Positions 6,601-11,387 of a DNA stretch of 12,388 bases are shown here, in pieces; within the stretch, counting starts at the first letter, position 1, and each line of letters begins with the position of its first letter. Both the position numbers and the translations under genes were made by a program. Source of the stretch: Sedimentisphaerales bacterium (GTDB lineage Bacteria; Planctomycetota; Phycisphaerae; Sedimentisphaerales; SG8-4); NCBI GenBank assembly GCA_016932895.1, contig JAFGCA010000623.1, positions 1 through 12,388 of the forward strand, given 5' to 3'. Under the pieces are notes generated by a model. That model saw only the letters and a program-made list of their open reading frames with translations, had not been told where the DNA came from and did no database searches.

Positions 6601-7512
6601 GACCTGGAGATCATGGCCCTGGCCGACGATTACCGCTTTCACGTCCTGGACCTGCCCGCCCCGTACGCCCCCGAGCAGATCGACTGGGGCATGTCCGGGC
6701 ATGACCCGCAGAATTCCCGCTGGAGTGCGCCGGCGCCGAGGCTGGACCTCGCGTCCGCGCCGACCGAGATTCAGCCCGGCCAGACGCTACAGGTCCAGAT
6801 CAACGTCTCGAACCCGGGCAATCTGGCGCTGCACTGGAGCCTCAGGAATTTGCCCGACGGAGCCCAGTACGATGCCGAGAGCCACACCCTCTCGTGGGAG
6901 CCCACCGCCGAGCAGGCCTTCCAAAGCTATGCGTTGTCGTTCCTGGTCTCCGACGGCGTGCGGCAGGATAGCCGCAGCATCTCGGTCACCGTCGTGCCCG
7001 ACGCGATCTACTGCGCCGGCATGAACGCCGATCCCAACTGGCAGCTTGACGAAGGGTGGACCTGGAGCGAGCCAACGGAGGAAGACGTGGCAAACGGCGA
7101 CCCCAACGCGGGCCATACCGGCGCCAGCGCGGTCCGGTACTCCCTCACCGGAGGGCGGCACGCGCAACGGGATCGCGATACCCAGTATGCCACGACCGGC
7201 CCTATCGACTGTCGGGGCTACCGCAACGTCACGCTTGGCTTCTGGCAGTGGCTTACCGCCCAAGCACACTACGACGATGCCGCTGTGCAGGTGTCTCTCG
7301 ACGGCGAAAATTGGCAGGACCTCTGGACGACGGGGCAGTCTCCCGTCCCGCCGCAGACGTGGCAACAGGTGGTCTGCGCCGTGCCCAACGGGCTCGCCGA
7401 CGATCAGCCGGCGGTGTACTTCCGCTGGGGGCTCGGCTCCATGGACGACGGCGTGACGTATCTCGGCTGGAACATCGACGACGTGCAAGTAACCGGCGAT
7501 CCCATCGAGTAG
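3616..7512 (+). CDS. Exported subtilase-fold (S8) protein with FG-GAP repeats; catalytic Asp missing
   Basis: A 1298-residue product. ATG 3616 has AGGAG seven nucleotides upstream and opens a signal peptide (residues 1-34, core GIFLAAIALFMAAVSLEARA). Residues 50-175 look like an N-terminal propeptide (APGEIIVKL start, ending QPNYIYHV). The S8 domain spans about 180-495. His276 (HETHVAG), oxyanion Asn369 (ASAGNSD) and Ser431 (AGTSFSSPYVAA) are present. The catalytic Asp of the usual D-T/S-G motif is Gly209 (VAVLGTGVDVNHPDL), and the Gly after the His is Glu277. Residues 620-1035 hold about eight FG-GAP/VCBS-type Ca-binding motifs (D-x-D-G-D-G-x-x-E), implying a beta-propeller. Residues 1040-1130 resemble an Ig-like domain (NPGNLALHWSL, LSFLVSDG). 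The C-terminal 165 residues look like a jelly-roll or MAM-like module. Probably secreted or surface-bound; it may be a weak or inactive peptidase acting as a binding protein. No sorting tail is seen. Confidence 0.9.
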   Translation: MNRDQRSDMLVKSGIFLAAIALFMAAVSLEARAAERSVASALERRADAAGPHYAPGEIIVKLTDEAGILVQSTTRAQRQEATLARLQARYGVAHQRALFRRVRGDAEKPTQSRQRKRAGGGLAPTSEPADRLDLTGFHVLRTERDVPAVCVELNADRQVQIAQPNYIYHVCRTPNDPDFPDQYAHQLIEMEKAWDISTGSRDVVVAVLGTGVDVNHPDLEANIWVNEGEIPGNEIDDDENGYVDDIHGWNFGDSNNEVRPQPSDDPFGLLDDVSDHETHVAGVIAAEGDNGEGVCGVNWQCSLMALRMSLYYFSDEVAEALEYAAANGADVLNMSFGGDVFGPEGDAVVQTAIDRAYEQGVLLIASAGNSDSSRPHYPAAYPNVMAVASTNGEDLKTGHSTFGAWVDIAAPGTDIVTTDLGDGYIATAGTSFSSPYVAAVAALLFSHRPDLTHIEARAILENTTDPVRYGDVDPDLGYLGTGRVNAYQTLLNADRAYPLGEIVAPRPRQTFAADVNAVDLALFVHGDSYQLDYRLYGCTGWMTISEGGSATDPNDIDRFSIANPGVGTYELRLRVTRDGDTHTDRKLFSIALAPPQAHWPKPDQEDPDELAAEYFMGSPLCMDVDGDGTNEIIQSSLDLLSSWGGGKVHIWDADGNSLPNWPVVEFGMVLDDFLLVSDFWPTALAVGDIDGDGDYELVMGSEYDNELHAYHVESAEIVEGVWPAYFGSWYGYVSAGPVLADLDGDGDSEIIMALDAEASDSDGLYAFQGNGEPLWQRRYTSEGPISVADLDGDGDVEIALCGFGPGLDRVHTFVLDHEGRQLARWRGGSPKGTAVADLDADGTPELVSCTERGEVMAVHADGGTTWKIFVDDYLDEPGAMSIGDLDGDGYSEVYVATYIAEGDGFAFTRLYAFDHEGLVLADAGYPKAVMGVPAKSVPLIADVDGDGQKELLLAPGGEPVMAWEADGSVTPGFPLLNLASDYEVTPALGDLDGDGDLEIMALADDYRFHVLDLPAPYAPEQIDWGMSGHDPQNSRWSAPAPRLDLASAPTEIQPGQTLQVQINVSNPGNLALHWSLRNLPDGAQYDAESHTLSWEPTAEQAFQSYALSFLVSDGVRQDSRSISVTVVPDAIYCAGMNADPNWQLDEGWTWSEPTEEDVANGDPNAGHTGASAVRYSLTGGRHAQRDRDTQYATTGPIDCRGYRNVTLGFWQWLTAQAHYDDAAVQVSLDGENWQDLWTTGQSPVPPQTWQQVVCAVPNGLADDQPAVYFRWGLGSMDDGVTYLGWNIDDVQVTGDPIE

Positions 7513-7533
7513 GCCCCGATGCCTGCCGATAAA

Positions 7534-7545
7534 AAAATCGATTTT
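7534..7545. repeat. 12-bp perfect palindrome upstream of the riboswitch promoter
   Basis: AAAATCGATTTT reads identically on both strands and ends five nucleotides before the -35 box at 7551. It could be a regulator site or an A/T-rich upstream element. It is too short and poorly placed to be a confident terminator for the preceding gene. Confidence 0.35.
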
Positions 7546-7550
7546 GGGGA

Positions 7551-7579
7551 TTGACAACGCTGAAGGTTCGCCGTAGAGT
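7551..7579 (+). promoter_or_regulatory. Sigma70-type promoter of the cobalamin riboswitch transcript
   Basis: TTGACA (7551-7556), an exact 17-nt spacer, then TAGAGT (7574-7579). The predicted transcription start is near 7586, just before the aptamer, which is the expected arrangement. Confidence 0.65.
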
Positions 7580-7611
7580 GCGAACGATTCGTTCTTTACC
7601 AAGTGCATAGC

Positions 7612-7802
7612 TCGACTGCAGGTCGCAAAGCCCCCGGCTTTGGGATAGTCAAATGGGAACGCGGTGAAAATCCGCGACGGTCGCGCCGCTGTGAGCGTCT
7701 GCTCCGCGAATGCGGAAATCCGCGAGGCGTAATCCACTGTTCGCTCCATGCGAATGGGAAGGAGCCTCAAGGTAAGACGCGAGTCAGAAAACCTGCCTGT
7801 GG
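7612..7802 (+). promoter_or_regulatory. Cobalamin (B12) riboswitch aptamer
   Basis: The conserved core of the cobalamin riboswitch is present in order: GCAGGT (7618-7623), AAATGGGAAC (7651-7660), the GCGGTGAAAATCCGCG hairpin (7661-7676), CGCCGCTGTGA (7684-7694), and the B12 box GAGTCAGAAAACCTGCC (7781-7797). P1 closes by pairing 7618-7623 with ACCTGC (7791-7796). GCGTCT (7695-7700) pairs with AGACGC (7775-7780) to close the peripheral arm. The aptamer binds adenosylcobalamin or another corrinoid and normally switches expression off when the ligand is abundant. Here it precedes an intrinsic terminator and an exported protein gene, not a known B12 gene. Confidence 0.95.
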
Positions 7803-7852
7803 TTGATTCACACTATTGTTGTGTTCTCGCGATCCGGAACGCTGGTGTGGCT

Positions 7853-7884
7853 GTATGGACCGAGCCTGCGGGCAAGGTCCGTAC
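7853..7884 (+). promoter_or_regulatory. Hairpin between aptamer and terminator (candidate expression platform part)
   Basis: GTATGGACC (7853-7861) pairs with GGTCCGTAC (7876-7884) over nine positions with one G-T wobble and a 14-nt loop. It sits between the B12 box and the terminator and may serve in the on/off folding, for example as a pause hairpin or anti-terminator component. The pairing is seen; the role is inferred. Confidence 0.4.
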
Positions 7885-7901
7885 GAAACCGCCGACAAGA
7901 G

Positions 7902-7936
7902 CCGCCGTTTCTTTCGTGGGAACGGCGGTTTTTTTT
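7902..7936 (+). terminator. Rho-independent terminator downstream of the riboswitch
   Basis: CCGCCGTTTC (7902-7911) pairs with GGAACGGCGG (7919-7928) as a 10-bp stem with a 7-nt loop, followed directly by eight T residues (7929-7936). It lies 100 nt after the aptamer and 108 nt before the next ATG, so it most likely aborts transcription when cobalamin is bound. Confidence 0.9.
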
Positions 7937-7984
7937 GTGCGCCCGGCCGTTGCCTGTCATGAGAGCGCGATAGCAGAAGGCAAC

Positions 7985-8003
7985 CTGCTGGATATGCCGG
8001 CAG
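7985..8003 (+). repeat. Leader hairpin after the terminator
   Basis: CTGCTGG (7985-7991) pairs with CCGGCAG (7997-8003) around a 5-nt loop, about 40 nt before the start codon. A longer-range pairing, GTTGCCT with AGGCAAC, lies just upstream. Both are downstream of the terminator, so they exist only in read-through mRNA. Function unknown. Confidence 0.3.
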
Positions 8004-8044
8004 CACCAGTTGAATACAGATTTCCATAGAACGGGAGGAACAGG

Positions 8045-9604
8045 ATGAATCGTATGTGTTTGTTCGTCGCGGCGATCGCATGTATGGTCGCCTCGACGGC
8101 CCGGGCGGACCTGATCGAAGTCGGCGCGGGCGTCAACGAGGCCAGGGTCTACATCGAGTGGTCGGATGGTTTCAGCGCGGAATTCCTGGTTCGTTTCGGG
8201 CAGTCCGAGACGGACACCACCACGGGCCTGGGCCTTATGGACATCATTGAAGCGGAGACCGAGGTGACCACCGTGCGGCAGGATTTCGGCTGGGGAGAAT
8301 TCGTGGACGGCATCGCGTACCAGGAGCGCAGCGACACCGGCTTCGGTGGCGGGGAACTGTGGTGGCACTACTGGGAAGACGATGCGGGCAGTCGGTCCGC
8401 ATGGACGGGCTCGATGAGCGGAGCGCTGGGCCGCGTCGTGGCCCATGGCGACGCCGACGCCTGGATCTACGGCCGCCCCGACATTCCGGAGCCGCAGTGG
8501 GAGGTCCCCTTCCGGAGCGGCTACGGGCAATACGTCTACGACGCCAGCGACTTCGCCACGGATTGGATCGACTACCAACCCAACGGCATGATCACTGACT
8601 GGCTCTCGGGCGACCCCTTCGACGATCCCGCCGCCGCGTTGGGCCGGCCCACGGTGGACACTACCGGCGACGACTGGTTCTTCTCTATGGACTTGCCCGC
8701 CCCGGTCGTACCGGTATACCCGTCCTTCCGGGCCGGCGAACTGGTCTACCTCGGCGAGGGCGGCTCTCTTATCCTGTCGTTCAACCACGCCGTATGCGAC
8801 GACGACAACAATCCCTACGGCATCGACTTCATCGTCTTCGGCAACGCCGCCCAAACCGTCGGCGGGGAACAAAGCTGGATCAACGGCGATCCGCTCGCGG
8901 TGCAGGCGGGTCCTTCCGGCGGCAGCGAGCCCGGCATCGTCTCGGTCAGTCAGGACGGGACCACCTGGTACAGCTTCACCAGCGATTCGAGCTTCAAGGC
9001 CGACGACCCCGGCTTCATCAAGCTGTCCGCCGAGGCCGGGGACGGGCCGTTCTGCGATGGATTCGCGCCCACGCTCGGGCGCGTATACGATCCCTGCGCG
9101 GCCGACGTGTCTCTGGGCAACTGGAACCGGTTCTGGGCCGAGCCCACGAATCCCACGCTGCCCTTCGATCCGGCCGTTTCGTACGCGTCGCTGGCCGGCA
9201 TGTCGGTGGCCCGCATGGCCCAGACGTACGGCGACTCCGCCGGCGGCGCCGGCTACGATCTGGCCCGGCTCGATCTGCCCGTCGATCCCAATACGGGCAA
9301 GAAGTGGTTCCAATTCATCCGTATCGACGACGCCCCCGGAGGCGGCACGACGGACATTGATGCGGTCGCGGACGTGAGCTGCCCGGGCGACTACAAGCAC
9401 CCGGCGCCGCGGGGCGACGTCAACGGTGACTTTTGCGTGGATGTTGAGGACGCCGCCGGCGTGGCCGACGTCTGGCACTTGCAGATTGCCGATCCCGCGG
9501 ACCCGGCGGCCGCCGCGGACCTCAACGGCGACGGCAGCGTGGATATCAAAGACCTGGAGATTGTGCTGGAGAACCTGGGAAGCTGCGCCTGGCCTCGCCG
9601 GTAG
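8045..9604 (+). CDS. Exported B12-riboswitch-controlled surface protein: transcobalamin-like (DUF4430-like) N-terminus, dockerin-like C-terminus
   Basis: A 519-residue product; ATG 8045 has GGGAGGAA six nucleotides upstream. Residues 1-21 form a signal peptide (CLFVAAIACMVASTARA). Residues 22-145 (RVYIEWSDGFSAEFLVRFG, TGLGLMDIIEAET, WGEFVDGIAY, WWHYWEDDAG, AHGDADAWIYG) match the general pattern of DUF4430/transcobalamin C-terminal-like domains: a helix that begins a binding face, a short G-x-FVxxI strand, a W-x-Y-W turn and a final GD-x-x-x-W-x-YG. Residues 225-455 form a second beta-rich region (LGEGGSLILSF, GIDFIVFGNA, EPGIVSVSQDGTTWYSF, KWFQFIRIDD). I recall similar motifs in surface proteins at Bacteroidetes B12 loci, without being able to verify it. 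Residues 457-513 are two dockerin/EF-hand-like loops (DVNGDFCVD, DLNGDGSVD). Corrinoid binding at the cell surface is inferred from the riboswitch and domain pattern. Confidence 0.85.
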   Translation: MNRMCLFVAAIACMVASTARADLIEVGAGVNEARVYIEWSDGFSAEFLVRFGQSETDTTTGLGLMDIIEAETEVTTVRQDFGWGEFVDGIAYQERSDTGFGGGELWWHYWEDDAGSRSAWTGSMSGALGRVVAHGDADAWIYGRPDIPEPQWEVPFRSGYGQYVYDASDFATDWIDYQPNGMITDWLSGDPFDDPAAALGRPTVDTTGDDWFFSMDLPAPVVPVYPSFRAGELVYLGEGGSLILSFNHAVCDDDNNPYGIDFIVFGNAAQTVGGEQSWINGDPLAVQAGPSGGSEPGIVSVSQDGTTWYSFTSDSSFKADDPGFIKLSAEAGDGPFCDGFAPTLGRVYDPCAADVSLGNWNRFWAEPTNPTLPFDPAVSYASLAGMSVARMAQTYGDSAGGAGYDLARLDLPVDPNTGKKWFQFIRIDDAPGGGTTDIDAVADVSCPGDYKHPAPRGDVNGDFCVDVEDAAGVADVWHLQIADPADPAAAADLNGDGSVDIKDLEIVLENLGSCAWPRR

Positions 9605-9625
9605 ACTCTTCAGCAAATAGACCTG

Positions 9626-9634
9626 GAAGGAAGG
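9626..9634 (+). promoter_or_regulatory. Shine-Dalgarno bearing on the prepilin start
   Basis: GGAAGGAAGG-type purine run ending two nucleotides before GTG 9637 and five before GTG 9640. It favours a GTG start with a long leader over ATG 9703, which lacks a comparable site. Confidence 0.45.
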
Positions 9635-9636
9635 CG

Positions 9637-10494
9637 GTGGTGGATCGGCGCGAGCGAACGCCGGTCCATCGCAGCCATGAAAGAACGTTGGGGCAATATC
9701 CGATGCGTCGCGACAATCGGTACAACGCGTTCAGCCTCGTGGAAATCCTGGTGGTGGTTTCCACGACCGCGGTGCTTGTGGGCGTGCTGCTGCCCTCTCT
9801 CGGGGCTGCGCGGCGGCAGGCCAAAAGAACCCTGTGCCTGAGCAACCTGCGACAGATGGCGCTGGCCGCCCAGAGCTACGCGGGCCGCAACGACGAGCAC
9901 TATCCCCTGGCCTATTACACCGCGCGCAGCGAAGATAGGCGCTACTACTTCGCCTGGGATTTCACGACCTGGAAGGACTGGAACGATGCGCCCGAGACCC
10001 CACATGTGAAGCCGGGCCTGTTGTGGGACGGACAGATGACCGGGGAAGTCCAGCAGTGCCCGTCCTTCAAAGGACCCGACAAGTGGTTTGACGATCCTCA
10101 CACCGGGTACAACTACAACACCAGCTACATCGGGCTCGACGAGACGCTCCAGCCGACGAATTCGGCCCGAACAACCGACGTGCAGAGCCCCGCCGCCACC
10201 GCCCTCTTCGGCGACGGCGAATGGACCGAGGGCGCCAACAAGTTCATGCGCGCCCCCTTCTCGAATCCCCGCGACGCCAGTCTCGACGAGAGCTTTCACC
10301 ACGCCGGCGCCCAGGGCTACCGCCATCTCGGGCAGACGAACGTGGCCTTCTGCGACGGTCACGCGCAACCCTGGCGGGAGCTTTACACCGAGACCGCGCC
10401 GTCCGGCAAAGACATCCTCGACGAGCACAACCGCTCCCACGCGGTCAAGATCGGATTCCTCACGCCCGACAACCGTATCTACGACTTGAAGTAA
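9637..10494 (+). CDS. Prepilin-type H-X9-DG protein
   Basis: A pseudopilin-like product of the planctomycete H-X9-DG type. The cleavage/methylation motif is A|FSLVEIL with Glu at +5, followed by a hydrophobic helix (VVVSTTAVLVGVLLPSL). Ala rather than Gly precedes the cleavage site. Numbered from ATG 9703, the C-terminal signature is His208, nine residues, Asp218-Gly219 (HLGQTNVAFCDGHA). The start is ambiguous. AAGGAAGG directly precedes the GTGs at 9637 and 9640, giving a leader of about 30 residues. ATG 9703 gives a compact 9-residue leader more typical of prepilins but only a GGGG upstream. The product is 285 or 263 residues. It lies 32 bp after the riboswitch-controlled gene with no terminator between, so it is probably in the same B12-responsive operon. 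Membrane-anchored or assembled into a type II secretion/pilus-like structure after processing by a prepilin peptidase not in this window. Confidence 0.85.
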   Translation: MVDRRERTPVHRSHERTLGQYPMRRDNRYNAFSLVEILVVVSTTAVLVGVLLPSLGAARRQAKRTLCLSNLRQMALAAQSYAGRNDEHYPLAYYTARSEDRRYYFAWDFTTWKDWNDAPETPHVKPGLLWDGQMTGEVQQCPSFKGPDKWFDDPHTGYNYNTSYIGLDETLQPTNSARTTDVQSPAATALFGDGEWTEGANKFMRAPFSNPRDASLDESFHHAGAQGYRHLGQTNVAFCDGHAQPWRELYTETAPSGKDILDEHNRSHAVKIGFLTPDNRIYDLK

Positions 10495-10496
10495 CC

Positions 10497-10522
10497 GGCG
10501 ACTCGCAAGCGGTGAGTGCGCC
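10497..10522 (+). terminator. Weak candidate terminator after the prepilin gene
   Basis: GGCGACTC (10497-10504) pairs with GAGTGCGCC (10514-10522) with one bulged base and a 9-nt loop, immediately after the stop codon. There is no T-tract, so termination here is doubtful; it could simply protect the 3' end. Confidence 0.3.
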
Positions 10523-10531
10523 ACGCAACAT

Positions 10532-10561
10532 TTGACCGCGGCGGCGGTCGGCGTCTATAAT
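10532..10561 (+). promoter_or_regulatory. comF promoter predicting a leaderless transcript
   Basis: TTGACC (10532-10537), an 18-nt spacer and a perfect TATAAT (10556-10561). The ATG begins at 10569, seven nucleotides after the -10, which puts the expected transcription start on or next to the A of ATG. No Shine-Dalgarno fits in the remaining seven bases. Confidence 0.65.
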
Positions 10562-10568
10562 TCGAGCC

Positions 10569-11348
10569 ATGTTGGCGTCGCGACTCGACAGCATGATCGG
10601 CCGGACCGGGCGAGCGCTTCTGCTCGGCTGGTACGGTCTGAACCAGCTTCTATGGCCGCCCGTCTGTGCCAATTGCCGCAGTGACATCTGCGCCACCGAC
10701 AACGACCTCTGCAAGCGATGCTGGGACCAGCTCCTGACGTGTACCGCCGGCGACTACTGCCCGCGCTGCGGACGGGACGCCAGCAGGTTCGGCCTGGTCG
10801 CGGGGGCCTGTGCGGCCTGCCAGGGAACGGAACTCCAGTTCGACCGCATCGCCCGCGCGGGCGTCTACACCGAAGCGTTGCAGCAGGTGATTCTTGCCTT
10901 CAAGCACGACCGCTGCGAACTCGACGCGGTCCTGGCGCCTCTGGCCGACGCGGCGTTTCAGGGCAGCGGTTTCTGCGAGGAGGTGGAGTTGCTTGTGCCC
11001 GTGCCGCTGCATTGGACGAGGCGGCTGGCCCGCGGGTACAACCAATCGCACGTGATCGCCCGCAGGCTGAAGCACGCCCGGGCCCGAATCTGCACGGACC
11101 TCGTGCGCGTACGCCGCACGCAGACACAGCCAACGATGGCCACACCGGCCGCCCGCGCGCGGAACGTCGCCGGCGCCTTTGCCGTCCGCGCCGACCACAG
11201 GTTCGCCGGGAAAACCGTCTGCCTCATCGACGACATCAAAACCACCGGGGCCACTCTCAACGAGTGCGCCAGGACATTGAAGCAAGCCGGCGCCGCGCGC
11301 GTGTACGCGCTCGTGCTGGCCGTGGCCGGACAGAAAGTCAACGCGTAG
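10569..11348 (+). CDS. comF: ComF family phosphoribosyltransferase-like protein
   Basis: A 259-residue protein. The N-terminal part is a double zinc ribbon with four CxxC pairs (Cys33/36 and Cys48/51; Cys64/67 and Cys81/84). The C-terminal part is a type I phosphoribosyltransferase fold. It includes VPVPLHWTRRLARGYNQS (residues 143-160), the ComF hallmark, and the PRPP-binding loop VCLIDDIKTTGATLN (217-231), with the canonical acidic pair and TTGAT. Length is normal for the family. In naturally transformable bacteria ComF acts in the cytoplasm during DNA uptake; in many others its role is unclear. No other competence gene is in the window, although a prepilin-like gene lies upstream. It has its own promoter and is followed 39 bp later by the next gene on the same strand. 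Confidence 0.93.
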   Translation: MLASRLDSMIGRTGRALLLGWYGLNQLLWPPVCANCRSDICATDNDLCKRCWDQLLTCTAGDYCPRCGRDASRFGLVAGACAACQGTELQFDRIARAGVYTEALQQVILAFKHDRCELDAVLAPLADAAFQGSGFCEEVELLVPVPLHWTRRLARGYNQSHVIARRLKHARARICTDLVRVRRTQTQPTMATPAARARNVAGAFAVRADHRFAGKTVCLIDDIKTTGATLNECARTLKQAGAARVYALVLAVAGQKVNA

Positions 11349-11387
11349 ACACACCAACCAGAAAGACCGGAAGTACGAGGACATCGC

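Noticed and set aside
4912..6702. 596-codon minus-strand open frame
   Set aside because: Entirely antisense to the S8/FG-GAP coding region, no motifs; produced by codon bias.
7808..9616. 602-codon minus-strand open frame
   Set aside because: Antisense to the riboswitch-controlled gene and overlapping the riboswitch terminator; no recognisable domain.
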